Source of the DNA: an uncultured Eisenbergiella sp.
GTDB lineage: Bacteria > Bacillota > Clostridia > Lachnospirales > Lachnospiraceae
NCBI GenBank assembly: GCA_910585455.1
Contig: CAJUEL010000009.1
Coordinates: 60,259 to 124,258 of the forward strand
Length of the DNA: 64,000 bases
Direction of reading: 5' to 3'
The notes under the pieces were generated by a model that saw only the letters and a program-made list of their open reading frames with translations, did not search any database and was not told where the DNA came from. This document shows positions 51,205 through 60,387 of the stretch, in pieces; within the stretch, counting starts at the first letter, position 1, and each line of letters starts with the position of its first letter. The position numbers and the translations under genes were made by a program.

Positions 51205-52089
51205 TTATTGTGTGCAGTTTCCGCAGCCGCCGTGATGGGTATCCCCTTCTTTTCTCGCAAGGAACGCCCTGCCCTCCTGCGTCTTATAAAGCTGCTGGCG
51301 CTGCATCGCTTCATCAAAATTGACCTGATGACCGTCAAATTCCGGTCCGTCCACACAGGCGAATTTCACCTTGCCGCCCACAGTGACGCGGCAGGCTCCG
51401 CACATGCCGGTGCCGTCCACCATGATCGGGTTTAAGCTGACGACCGTGGGGATCTGAAGCTCTTTGGTCATCTTGCAGACGAATTTCATCATGATCATGG
51501 GACCGATCGCGATACACACGTCATAATGCTTTCCTTCCTGCTCCACCAGATCCTGAATCGTCTTTGTCACCATGCCGCTCCGGCCATAGGAACCATCATC
51601 GGTGGTCACATAGAGATTTTTAGCGACTGCCTCCATTTCCTTTTCCAGAATGAGAAGATCCTTCGTTTTTGCGCCCACGATGACATCTGCGTCCACGCCC
51701 TGCTCATGCAGCCATTTCACCTGGGGATACACCGGCGCTGTGCCGACACCGCCCGCTACGAAAAGGATGCTCTTCTTCTTTAATGCCTCTGCCGTCTCCT
51801 CCGTCAGCTCAGAGGGACGTCCCAGGGGACCCACCACATCGTGGAAACAATCCCCCGCCTTTAATGCCGCCATGTCCCAGGTTGCGGCGCCAACCACCTG
51901 GAAGACGATTGTCACCGTTCCTTTCTCCCTGTCATAGTCGCAGATCGTCAGCGGGATGCGTTCCCCGTTTTCATCCAGCCGGACAATCAAAAACTGTCCC
52001 GGCAGGCAGGACTTCGCAACGCGCCTGGCTTCCACTTCCATCAGAAAGATGTTTGTTGTGAGTTCCTCCGCTTTTAAAATTGAATACAT
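51205..52089 (-). CDS. NfnA-like NADH/FAD subunit of the ferredoxin:NADP oxidoreductase
   Basis: 294 aa. A ferredoxin-reductase-type FAD domain (RIPLTICDYDREKGTVTIVFQ) and NAD domain (LFVAGGVGTAPVYPQVKWL) are followed by a [2Fe-2S] site in GTGMCGACRVTVGGKVKFACVDG. The C-terminal HHGGCGNCTQ adds two more cysteines. It is paired with the NfnB-like gene downstream, and together they would balance NADH, NADPH and ferredoxin in a fermentative cell. Alternative annotations (sulfide dehydrogenase, PyrK-like) are less likely given the partner. Confidence 0.9.
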   Translation of the reverse strand: MYSILKAEELTTNIFLMEVEARRVAKSCLPGQFLIVRLDENGERIPLTICDYDREKGTVTIVFQVVGAATWDMAALKAGDCFHDVVGPLGRPSELTEETAEALKKKSILFVAGGVGTAPVYPQVKWLHEQGVDADVIVGAKTKDLLILEKEMEAVAKNLYVTTDDGSYGRSGMVTKTIQDLVEQEGKHYDVCIAIGPMIMMKFVCKMTKELQIPTVVSLNPIMVDGTGMCGACRVTVGGKVKFACVDGPEFDGHQVNFDEAMQRQQLYKTQEGRAFLARKEGDTHHGGCGNCTQ

Positions 52090-52160
52090 GATTCCATCAC
52101 CTTTCCGTCCCTGTCAGGGACTGTATGTTTCTCCGTAACAGTGCCGGCTTTGCCACACTG

Positions 52161-53639
52161 TCACGATTCCTCCCCGTTTTCACCCGTTTCGGCTTCCTGC
52201 GCTTCAATCCGAAGCAGCCGGAAGGTATGATCCTCCTGCTGCACAGCCTCATAGCATTCGCCCGACATATAATTCACCACATAATCTCTGCCGGTGGCGT
52301 TGCTCGTCCCCGCCGATTCCTCGTAATATTCCCGGTAAAAATAGTAATTATGACCATTGATCGTCATGGTATGCTTATACGTGTAAATGTTACGTCCTTC
52401 TTTGGATGTCACACCACCCTGCAGGTCGGAAATCACGCCCGCGTTTTTCAGGGTGAGCATGAGCTGGTTGGACGCCGCCTCCATGCTCAGAAGCGGATGC
52501 AGATCCAGCGTATATTGACGCTCGCACACCTCGCTGCAAACCCCGCTGGGAGAAACTGTCACAAATCGCAGCAACGTATGTCCCACCGGCATCCACAGTT
52601 CACCGTCATAGAGCGTGCTGTTGCTGTCCGGATCCGATCCATCCAAAGTATAATAAACGCTGTAATCCTCCGGAATTTCCATTTCCAGAAGATGCGGTCT
52701 TGCATAGACGCCGGATTTTGGCTGGACATCCGGCGCTTTGGGAAGCACCACATCGATATAATATTCCTCCACCGTCATATCGCTTTTCACGCCGTACTGA
52801 TTGACAAAAAAGGCTTTCAGGATGTAAGGGCCTGCCTCCAGCGGGATCGGATTTGTGTAAATATCGCTGTTTTCATCCGGATCGCTGCCGTCCAACGTAT
52901 AATAAATCACACCGGTGCTGTTTGCGATCAGCCGGATGTTCATGACCTTCTGATAGGTGCCGCCCTTCGCCTCCGCTTCCGGTTTTTCCGCCAGATAATC
53001 GCTGTACTGGTTTTTGATATCATTATCCGGACAGTCGAGCAGCAGCCTATGGATGCTCTCATACTGCTCCCGCTGCCCATACAGCGCAATCAGCCTGCCA
53101 TATGCTTCTGCGTTGGAGGGATCCATAGAGAGGATTTCCAGACAAAGCGCCTCTGCTTCCTCCTCTTTTCCCAGCTCCAGATAGCACCGGGACAATCCTG
53201 CAAGGCAGGAAATGTCTGCCGGGGACAGCTCCAACGCCCGCTCAAAATACGCTGCCGCCTTTTCATACTGCAGCCGCTCCATCGCCTTCTGTGCCCGGTC
53301 ATACTGTACGCCGGGATGAAACCAGAAAAAGAGCTGCAAAACGAGGAAAACGGAAACCAGTCCTGCCAGCAAAACCGCGACGCTGGCAAACAGCTTTTTT
53401 TTGGTCGAAAGGCGACGCTTCATCTTTCGATCCGCGCTCTTTTCCTTCCCATCCTCATTTTCTACCGCTTCCTTTTCTTCAAAAGGACTTGTGATCTCAG
53501 TTGCAATATGCGACAGGTTTATGTGTATGCTGTTTTCAATTTCGGGTTCAAAATCGGGAACGATCTTTATTTCTTCACCGCAATGCTCACAGTAAAGCTT
53601 TCCTTCCTTCATCATCCTCCCGCATTTCGGACATTTCAT
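52161..53639 (-). CDS. Zinc-ribbon, TPR and chitobiase-C-like repeat membrane protein
   Basis: 492 aa. An N-terminal zinc ribbon CPKCGRMMKEGKLYCEHCG (two CxxC), an acidic linker, one membrane helix (about residues 80-105), a TPR-type region (about 110-200, KAAAYFERALELSPADISCLAGLSRCYLELGK in parts) and two repeats containing YYTLDGSDPD (about 252 and 345) typical of the CHB_HEX_C_1 carbohydrate-associated fold. Probably inside-out: zinc ribbon in the cytosol, repeats outside. The function is unknown. The ATG at 53639 has AAAGGA eight bases upstream. Confidence 0.83.
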   Translation of the reverse strand: MKCPKCGRMMKEGKLYCEHCGEEIKIVPDFEPEIENSIHINLSHIATEITSPFEEKEAVENEDGKEKSADRKMKRRLSTKKKLFASVAVLLAGLVSVFLVLQLFFWFHPGVQYDRAQKAMERLQYEKAAAYFERALELSPADISCLAGLSRCYLELGKEEEAEALCLEILSMDPSNAEAYGRLIALYGQREQYESIHRLLLDCPDNDIKNQYSDYLAEKPEAEAKGGTYQKVMNIRLIANSTGVIYYTLDGSDPDENSDIYTNPIPLEAGPYILKAFFVNQYGVKSDMTVEEYYIDVVLPKAPDVQPKSGVYARPHLLEMEIPEDYSVYYTLDGSDPDSNSTLYDGELWMPVGHTLLRFVTVSPSGVCSEVCERQYTLDLHPLLSMEAASNQLMLTLKNAGVISDLQGGVTSKEGRNIYTYKHTMTINGHNYYFYREYYEESAGTSNATGRDYVVNYMSGECYEAVQQEDHTFRLLRIEAQEAETGENGEES

Positions 53640-53728
53640 AAAATAAGTCCTTTCTTGCCGTTTAAAAATACGGGAATTTTCCGCTCCATGCTGCAAACCA
53701 AAAACAGTGGGCGATAATTTACCGCCGG

Positions 53729-54580
53729 CTATTTTTCCATACGCCTGCGCGCGCTTTCCAGACAATTATACATGAGCATGGCGATGGTCATGGGACCTAC
53801 GCCGCCGGGAACCGGTGTGATCGCGCCTGCCGTATCAAAGACATCCGCGTAGTCCACATCACCGCACAGCTTATTGCTGTCATCTCTGTGCATGCCCACA
53901 TCGATGACGGCAGCTCCCGGTTTGATGTATTCCTTCGTGATCATCTGCCGTTTTCCCACTGCCACCACCAACACGTCCGCGCGCCGGGTTACCGCAGCCA
54001 GATTCTGCGTATGGGAATGGGCGATGGTGACCGTGGCATTTTCCCGAAGAAGAAGCTGTGCCATAGGTTTTCCCACGATATTGCTCCTGCCCACCACCAC
54101 GCATTCCTTTCCGTCAAGCGCGATGCCGGACCGTTTTAAAAGCTGTATCACGCCATAGGGCGTACAGGGCAGAAAGCCGCTTTCGCCCGTTGCGAGCGCT
54201 CCTGCGTTCATGGGATGAAAGCCATCCACATCCTTTGCAGGGTCAATCGCCGCGATGATCTTTTTTTCGGAAATATGGGCGGGCAGGGGAAGCTGCACAA
54301 GAATACCGTCCACGTCCGCCTGCGCGTTCAGCTTTTCGATCAGAGCGAGCAGCTCCTGTTCTTCTGTTTCCTCTGCAAGGTCATAGGCGAGGCTGCGAAT
54401 GCCCAGTTCAGCGCAGGTGCGCTTCTTGTTGCGCACATAGACACAGGATGCCGGATCCTGCCCTACCTGAATGACGGCGAGGGTGACCGAAATCCCCCGA
54501 TCCGCCAGCTTTCCCACGCCCGCCTTCACTTCTTCCTTTATCTGCGACGCAATCGCCTTTCCGTCAATGATAGATGCCAT
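53729..54580 (-). CDS. folD: Methylenetetrahydrofolate dehydrogenase/cyclohydrolase
   Basis: 283 aa. It interconverts 5,10-methylene-, methenyl- and 10-formyl-THF. Diagnostic: YVRNKKRTCAELGI (catalytic Lys), DGILVQLPLP, DVDGFHPMN, VVGRSNIVGKP and the C-terminal PVPGGVGPMTIAML. The ATG at 54580 has AAAGGA seven bases upstream and begins MASIIDGK. It is downstream of fhs by 43 bases, forming the one-carbon pair. Confidence 0.96.
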   Translation of the reverse strand: MASIIDGKAIASQIKEEVKAGVGKLADRGISVTLAVIQVGQDPASCVYVRNKKRTCAELGIRSLAYDLAEETEEQELLALIEKLNAQADVDGILVQLPLPAHISEKKIIAAIDPAKDVDGFHPMNAGALATGESGFLPCTPYGVIQLLKRSGIALDGKECVVVGRSNIVGKPMAQLLLRENATVTIAHSHTQNLAAVTRRADVLVVAVGKRQMITKEYIKPGAAVIDVGMHRDDSNKLCGDVDYADVFDTAGAITPVPGGVGPMTIAMLMYNCLESARRRMEK

Positions 54581-54623
54581 CTTTATATCCTTTCCTGTTC
54601 TGGCCATCGAGTGAACAATCTCA

Positions 54624-56294
54624 CTAAAAGAGACCCGTGATCTTTCCGGAGGCATCCACGTCAATGCCGTATGCGGCAGGCGCTTTGGATAGTCCCGGCA
54701 TGGTCACGATGGAACCGGTCAATACCACAATAAAGCCCGCTCCCGCAGAAACATAAACCTCCCGCACATTGACCGTAAAGCCCTGGGGTTTTCCCAGAAG
54801 CTCCGGATTGTCGGAAAGGGAATACTGGGTTTTTGCGATGCAGACCGGGAGCCTGCCAAAACCCAGCTCCTCCAGCCGTTTGATCTGTTTCTGGACGGCA
54901 GAAGAACAGATGACGCCCTCCGCCCCGTAAATCTCCTTTGCCACTGCAGCGATCTTTTCCTGAATGGACAGCTCATCACCGTAAAGAACATGGAAATCGC
55001 TTTCTTTCTCTGCGAGGCTTTTCAGCACCTTATTTGCCAGATCGATGCCGCCCACACCGCCCTGTTCCCACACCCTTGACAGGGCGAACTCACAGCCCCG
55101 CTCTTCGCAGAACTGACGGACAAACTCCGTCTCCGCGTCAGTGTCCGTGACGAAGGAATTGAGCGTCACAACCACCGGAACGCCGTATTTATGCAGATTT
55201 TCAATATGCTTTTCCAGATTCACAATGCCCTTTTTGAGCGCATCGACATTTTCTTTGGAAAGCTCGGCCTTCTGCACGCCGCCGTTATATTTGAGGGCGC
55301 GCACAGTCGCGACGAGCACGACGGCATCCGGCTTTAAACCCGCCTTGCGGCATTTGATGTCAAAAAATTTCTCTGCGCCCAGATCCGCGCCGAAGCCCGC
55401 CTCTGTGATGCAGTAGTCCGCCATCTTAAGAGCCGCTTTCGTGGCGCGCACGGAATTACAGCCGTGGGCGATATTGGCAAAGGGTCCGCCGTGCACGATG
55501 GCGGGCGTATGCTCCAGCGTCTGGATCAGGTTGGGCTTCATCGCATCCTTTAAAAGCGCCGCCATCGCGCCCACCGCCTGCAGCTGTCCGGCTGTCACGG
55601 GCTGTCCGTCCATATCGTACGCCACCACCATTGCGGCAAGCCGCTTCTTTAAATCCTCCATATCGTCCGCCAGACACAGCACCGCCATGATCTCGGAAGC
55701 CACCGTAATGACAAAATGATCCTCCCTGACAACGCCGTCCGCCTTATTGCCCAGCCCAACCACAATGTTGCGCAGCACACGATCGTTCATGTCCAGACAG
55801 CGCTTCCATACCACCTGCCGGGTGTCGATGCGCAACGCGTTACCCTGCTGGATATGATTGTCCAAAAGCGCTGCCAGCAGGTTATTGGCGGAGGTGATCG
55901 CATGAAAATCCCCCGTAAAATGCAGGTTCAGATCCTCCATGGGAACGACCTGCGCATAGCCGCCGCCGGAAGCGCCGCCCTTGATGCCAAAGCATGGCCC
56001 AAGAGAAGGCTCCCGCAGGGCGATGATCGCCTTTTTGCCCAGCTGTCCGAAGGCTTCACCCAGCCCTACGCTGGTCGTCGTCTTTCCTTCCCCGGCGGGC
56101 GTAGGGTTGATGGCAGTCACCAGGATCAGCTTTCCGTCCGGATTATTCTGTATGGATTGTATGTATTCATCCGAAATTTTGGCTTTATAGCGCCCGTACA
56201 GCTCCAGATCCTCTTCCCTGATTCCCAGCCTTGCCGCCACTTTCGTGATCGGCTCCATGACCGATTCCTGTGCGATTTCGATATCCGTCTTCAT
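54624..56294 (-). CDS. fhs: Formate-tetrahydrofolate ligase
   Basis: 556 aa. It makes 10-formyl-THF from formate, ATP and THF. The ATP-binding TPAGEGKTTTSVGLGE and REPSLGPCFGIKGGASGGGYAQV motifs (in parts) are highly conserved; FTGDFHAIT and the C-terminal TMPGLSKAPAA also match. Common in acetogens and purine-fermenting Clostridia, but also in many other anaerobes. The ATG at 56294 has GAGGAGG six bases upstream. Co-oriented with folD and 22 bases after ftsK. Confidence 0.97.
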   Translation of the reverse strand: MKTDIEIAQESVMEPITKVAARLGIREEDLELYGRYKAKISDEYIQSIQNNPDGKLILVTAINPTPAGEGKTTTSVGLGEAFGQLGKKAIIALREPSLGPCFGIKGGASGGGYAQVVPMEDLNLHFTGDFHAITSANNLLAALLDNHIQQGNALRIDTRQVVWKRCLDMNDRVLRNIVVGLGNKADGVVREDHFVITVASEIMAVLCLADDMEDLKKRLAAMVVAYDMDGQPVTAGQLQAVGAMAALLKDAMKPNLIQTLEHTPAIVHGGPFANIAHGCNSVRATKAALKMADYCITEAGFGADLGAEKFFDIKCRKAGLKPDAVVLVATVRALKYNGGVQKAELSKENVDALKKGIVNLEKHIENLHKYGVPVVVTLNSFVTDTDAETEFVRQFCEERGCEFALSRVWEQGGVGGIDLANKVLKSLAEKESDFHVLYGDELSIQEKIAAVAKEIYGAEGVICSSAVQKQIKRLEELGFGRLPVCIAKTQYSLSDNPELLGKPQGFTVNVREVYVSAGAGFIVVLTGSIVTMPGLSKAPAAYGIDVDASGKITGLF

Positions 56295-56316
56295 TGGTTT
56301 CCTCCTCACTCCAAGG

Positions 56317-59226
56317 TTATAAGGTTTCCTCGACAAACTGTTCAAATTCTTCCATGGTCATCAAAACCTTGCGGGGTTTTGTGCCCTCCTCCTCGCCCAC
56401 CACACCGGCCTCGGAGAGCTGGTCTACGATTCTTGCGGCACGGTTGAAGCCGATTTTGAACACCCGCTGCAGCATGCCGATGGACGCTTTGTCCTTATCA
56501 ATGATGAACTTTCCTGCATCCACAAAATATTCGTCATATTCTGATCCGCCGGACGCCGTATTGCCGGACGCGGATGCCGATCCCATATTTTTGAGCTTTT
56601 CCTCCACATCGTCGCTGTACACGTTTCCGATCGCCTGGTTTTTCAGAAAATCCACCACATCGGAAACCTCCTCATCCGACACAAAAGCCCCCTGCACCCG
56701 GACGGGCTTTGCATAGCCCTGGGGATAGAAAAGCATGTCCCCTTTTCCCAAAAGCTTTTCCGCGCCGTTCATATCCAGAATCGTGCGGGAATCCACACCG
56801 CTGGATACGGCAAAAGCAACGCGGCTGGGCATGTTCGCCTTGATCAATCCCGTAATTACGTCCACCGAAGGGCGCTGGGTGGCGATGATCAGATGGATTC
56901 CCGCCGCCCTGGCAAGCTGTGCCAGACGGCAGATGGATTCCTCCACCTCCCCGGGCGCAACCATCATCAGGTCCGCAAGCTCGTCCACGATGATGACGAT
57001 CTGCGGCATCTTTGCAGGAACGTCCGTCTCTCCGGCCGCCTGCTTCTCCTCCACCTTGTGGTTGAATCCCTTTAAATCCCGGACATTATATTCCGCAAAT
57101 TTCCGATAGCGATCGGACATTTCCGCAACGCCCCACTGCAGGGCCGCGGATGCCTTTTTCGGATCCGTGACCACCGGAATGAGCAGATGGGGAATGCCGT
57201 TATAGACGCTCAGCTCCACCACCTTTGGATCCACCAGGATCAGCTTGACCTCGGAAGGCTCCGCCTTATATAAAATGCTCATAATCAGCGTGTTGATACA
57301 GACGGATTTACCGGAACCTGTAGAACCCGCTATCAGCATATGAGGCATTTTCGCGATATCGGAAACCACCGTTTTTCCGGCGATATCCTTTCCCACCGCA
57401 AAGGCGATTTTGGAGGGGAAGGCTTTGAAATCCTTCGTCTCCAAAAGCTCCCGCAGTCCCACCGCGATATTTTCCTTGTTGGGCACCTCAATCCCCACCG
57501 CCGCCTTGCCTGGAATCGGCGCTTCGATCCGGATGTCCGTCGCGGCGAGGTTTAATTTGATGTCGTCGGCAAGTCCCACGATTTTGCTGACCTTCACACC
57601 CTGCTCGGGCTGCAGCTCATACCGGGTGACCGCAGGTCCCTGGCTGATATCCGTAATGTTCACCCGCACACCGAAGGTCTGCAGCGTTTCCTGCAGACGT
57701 CGCGCCGTTTCTTTTAATTCCTTTGCGCCGTCGCCGTTGTTCTTCACCGTCGCTTTATGCAGCAGAGAAACAGGGGGAAGCTGATAAGGCTTTGTTTCCT
57801 TCTGGACTGTCTTTTCCTGCATTTTCATCTGCTGTCCCACCGCCGTCGCTTCCGCCTGGGTCGCCGGCGGCGGCGCAGGTATGGCTTTTGGACGGAATTT
57901 CCCGCCGTCCTCTGCGCCGGTCTGGAGCTCAGAGGGCTGTTCGTCTGCCCCATGCGCCTCCGGCTCCCTTTTCTCTGCTGCGGGCTGCTTTGGCGAGGGC
58001 GTATGCAGGCTGATTTCCTTCATATCCCGGTAAACATCCGCTTCCTGCGCGAGAATTTGCTGGGTGCTGACAGCCTCTTCCTCCCGCATCGGCTCAATAT
58101 CGAAGGGCAGCTCTTCCTCCTGTGCCAAAAAGCCAGGCGCTGCCGTGCGCTCCTCTTCCTGATATGTAGTCTCTGTGACCTCCCTGATTTCCACATCGGC
58201 GGTCTGCATCGTGTGAATCCGGATATTGTCAAAATCCGCCTGTGCCTCTCCCATAGGGGCAGCCGTGCGTACCTCCACCTTTTCCGGCGCCGGTCCCTCC
58301 AGAATGATCTCGTGAATATCATCCCGGCTCTTCTTCCGCTCGCTGTCCTTTAAGCTCGTATCCGCCATCACGCCGGACACCTTTTTATCCATCCGCAGAA
58401 TCTTTTCGGCTTCCTGTCGCGCTGCTTCCTCTTCCCGAAGGCGTTCCCGTTCCCGTTTTCTCTCCTGCGCTTCCTGCTTCCTGATCCTTCCGGCTTCCTG
58501 TCTTCTTTGCTGTTCCTCCTGCCGCTTGAGCCGGCGGATTTCCATCTCCTCCTGGCGCTGCTCATTGCGCTCCCGGCGGAGCTGGGCATCGGATACCGCG
58601 CTTTCATACACTCTGCGTCCGGAGGAGCGCACGCCGCTGACGAAGGATTTCCCCGTGATGACCACCATGCAGATGATGACGGCAACGATGAGGAACAACA
58701 CCGTTCCCACCATGCCCAGAAAATGATGGAGCACCCAGGCGAGAGAACCGGACACCACGCCGCCCCCCGCCCTGTCGGCAGAGCAGGTCTCATACAGCGT
58801 TTTGACCGAATATTCCTCCGCCAGAAGCGTTCCATAGCCTGTCAGCTCAAATACGATGCCGATTAAAAGAAAAAGCACAATACCGGCCGTCAGCTTCATG
58901 ATCGCCCCCCGGTTGCCCTGGTTGGAAATCCCAAAAGCGATCGCCACAAACGCGAATACGGGAACCGCATATGCGACCATGCCAAAAATACCGAACATCA
59001 CATGACTGACCGCATCTCCCGCCACGCCGATCACACCGAAATTACATAAAAACAACAAAACGGTCAGCGCAAAAACGCCGATCAGGACAATCTCATTGGT
59101 AATTGCGCTTTCTTCCTCCGTGCGCGCCGCGGTCTGCCTTGTCCTCGCGCCTGCTGCAGAACCGCTTTTCTTCTTCCCGCTCTGGGAAGAAGCTCTTTTT
59201 CTGCTTCCCGAAGCAGATGATGCCAT
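56317..59226 (-). CDS. DNA translocase FtsK/SpoIIIE
   Basis: 969-codon class (968 aa). Four membrane helices in the first ~190 residues, a long charged, coiled-coil linker (about 215-480, Arg/Glu-rich), then the RecA-like motor with Walker A GSTGSGKSV and Walker B VIIVDELADLMM, and a C-terminal winged-helix gamma domain (GFNRAARIVDQLSEAGVVG). It pumps DNA through the septum in division or into the forespore. The ATG at 59226 has GGAGG six bases upstream. TepA is encoded directly upstream, as in other Firmicutes. Confidence 0.95.
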   Translation of the reverse strand: MASSASGSRKRASSQSGKKKSGSAAGARTRQTAARTEEESAITNEIVLIGVFALTVLLFLCNFGVIGVAGDAVSHVMFGIFGMVAYAVPVFAFVAIAFGISNQGNRGAIMKLTAGIVLFLLIGIVFELTGYGTLLAEEYSVKTLYETCSADRAGGGVVSGSLAWVLHHFLGMVGTVLFLIVAVIICMVVITGKSFVSGVRSSGRRVYESAVSDAQLRRERNEQRQEEMEIRRLKRQEEQQRRQEAGRIRKQEAQERKRERERLREEEAARQEAEKILRMDKKVSGVMADTSLKDSERKKSRDDIHEIILEGPAPEKVEVRTAAPMGEAQADFDNIRIHTMQTADVEIREVTETTYQEEERTAAPGFLAQEEELPFDIEPMREEEAVSTQQILAQEADVYRDMKEISLHTPSPKQPAAEKREPEAHGADEQPSELQTGAEDGGKFRPKAIPAPPPATQAEATAVGQQMKMQEKTVQKETKPYQLPPVSLLHKATVKNNGDGAKELKETARRLQETLQTFGVRVNITDISQGPAVTRYELQPEQGVKVSKIVGLADDIKLNLAATDIRIEAPIPGKAAVGIEVPNKENIAVGLRELLETKDFKAFPSKIAFAVGKDIAGKTVVSDIAKMPHMLIAGSTGSGKSVCINTLIMSILYKAEPSEVKLILVDPKVVELSVYNGIPHLLIPVVTDPKKASAALQWGVAEMSDRYRKFAEYNVRDLKGFNHKVEEKQAAGETDVPAKMPQIVIIVDELADLMMVAPGEVEESICRLAQLARAAGIHLIIATQRPSVDVITGLIKANMPSRVAFAVSSGVDSRTILDMNGAEKLLGKGDMLFYPQGYAKPVRVQGAFVSDEEVSDVVDFLKNQAIGNVYSDDVEEKLKNMGSASASGNTASGGSEYDEYFVDAGKFIIDKDKASIGMLQRVFKIGFNRAARIVDQLSEAGVVGEEEGTKPRKVLMTMEEFEQFVEETL

Positions 59227-59360
59227 AATATCCCTCCATGCTGCCATACGTGCCTGCTTACAGACACGGGCAAAAATCTGACGCCTGTCCGTTCTGCCAT
59301 GGACAGAGCATGCCGTTACCATCCGGCCTTGCCCGAACAATAACAACATATCCTAGTATA

Positions 59361-60077
59361 TCACTTATTTTTTCTCTTGTCACTAGCGCTGTTTTTCTTT
59401 TTCTTTCGTTCTGCCAGCTCGTGGAGCTTTTTTACCGCCTGGCTGATGCCGCCCACCTCGGAAATGATTCCTTCCCGGACCGCATCCCTTCCCACGAGAA
59501 TCGTGCCCAGATCCTTGGTCAGCATCCCCTGATTCATCATCAGCTCCTCCATCCGCTGCTGGGAAATGCTGCAGTGGCTGCATACAAAACCCGTGATCCT
59601 GTCCTGAATCTGCTTAAAATAATCGAAGGTCTGGGGCGCGCCGATTACTGTCCCGCTCATCCGCACCGGATGAATCACCATCGTTCCGGAGGGCACGATG
59701 AAGGAATAATCCGTGCTCGCCGCGATCGGCACGCCGATGGAATGGCTGCCTCCCAGCACCAAAGATACCGTCGGCTTGCTTAAGGATGCGATCATCTCCG
59801 CGATCGCCAGTCCCGCCTCCACGTCCCCTCCCATCGTATTTAAAAGCACCAAAAGCCCATCGATCGAAGAACTGTCCTCAATTGCCGCCAGCTGCGGCAG
59901 AATATGTTCATATTTGGTGGTCTTGGATGAGCTGCTCAGATTATCGTGCCCTTCAATCTCCCCGATGATGGTCAGAAGGTGGATGGTCCCTTCCTCCTCA
60001 TGCTTTTCCAGCGTCAGCTGACCGGTCTGCTCAATCCGTTCATCCCTGTGCTTTTCCTGCTCTTCTTTTTTTCCCAT
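59361..60077 (-). CDS. ClpP-like serine protease TepA
   Basis: 238 aa. ClpP fold: LLVLLNTMGGDVEAGLAIAEMI, the nucleophile region GGSHSIGVPI (Ser), and the His in MVIHPVRMSGTVIG, with the late Asp in GRDAVREGIISEVGG. TepA-type proteases are implicated in degrading signal peptides or in translocation. It has charged N- and Lys-rich C-tails. The start lies directly after a U-run of a terminator-like hairpin whose 3' arm contains AGGGG, nine bases from the ATG. Confidence 0.9.
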   Translation of the reverse strand: MGKKEEQEKHRDERIEQTGQLTLEKHEEEGTIHLLTIIGEIEGHDNLSSSSKTTKYEHILPQLAAIEDSSSIDGLLVLLNTMGGDVEAGLAIAEMIASLSKPTVSLVLGGSHSIGVPIAASTDYSFIVPSGTMVIHPVRMSGTVIGAPQTFDYFKQIQDRITGFVCSHCSISQQRMEELMMNQGMLTKDLGTILVGRDAVREGIISEVGGISQAVKKLHELAERKKKKNSASDKRKNK

Positions 60078-60137
60078 AAAAAATCACCCCTGCATTCGTC
60101 CTTTCCTGGTTTGTGAGAAAAGTATGTGCAGGAGTGA
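60078..60137 (-). promoter_or_regulatory. Terminator-like hairpin that ends at the tepA start codon
   Basis: On the minus strand TCACTCCTGCA (60137-60127) pairs along its full length with TGCAGGGGTGA (60094-60084), with one G-U pair, around a 32-base loop. Six T follow, then the tepA ATG. The Shine-Dalgarno AGGGG is in the 3' arm. It may terminate the upstream gene and/or block tepA translation when folded. Confidence 0.55.
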
Positions 60138-60152
60138 CTATTTTATACGCAT

Positions 60153-60365
60153 TCAAAGATCAAAATCGTCCTCATCCGAGATTGGAATGTCAAAAAACAT
60201 CTGCTCCGGAGCAGGCTCAAAGCCATAATCCATTTCCTTTTTCACATGGCGTTTGGGAACAGGGAGCGGATTGTCCAGCCACTCGCCGGGTTTTGGTGAT
60301 ACAACAGTTTTCTCTTGCGCATGTCTGTGCTGCTGTTCGTCCTGCAATCGCTCATGGTCAGCCAT
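60153..60365 (-). CDS. Small acidic protein of unknown function
   Basis: 70 aa, rich in Glu, Asp, Pro and His, without membrane segments. The central KPGEWLDNPLPVPKRHVKKEMDY and the acidic ending DEDDFDL look conserved in character, but no family is recognised. AAAGGA lies seven bases before the ATG at 60365. It sits between metY and tepA. The compact ribosome binding site and lack of overlap with other genes support it being real. Confidence 0.7.
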   Translation of the reverse strand: MADHERLQDEQQHRHAQEKTVVSPKPGEWLDNPLPVPKRHVKKEMDYGFEPAPEQMFFDIPISDEDDFDL

Positions 60366-60387
60366 ATTCCCTTCCTTTCACACGCTC

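Noticed and set aside
52120..52161. Hairpins GTCCCT/AGGGAC and ACAGTG/CACTGT between the zinc-ribbon/TPR gene and nfnA
   Set aside because: Short stems without U-runs. They may be chance and were not listed as terminators.
52125..53717. 530-codon plus-strand reading frame opposite the zinc-ribbon/TPR gene
   Set aside because: The minus-strand gene has domains, a good ribosome binding site and operon-like context. The plus-strand frame has none of these.
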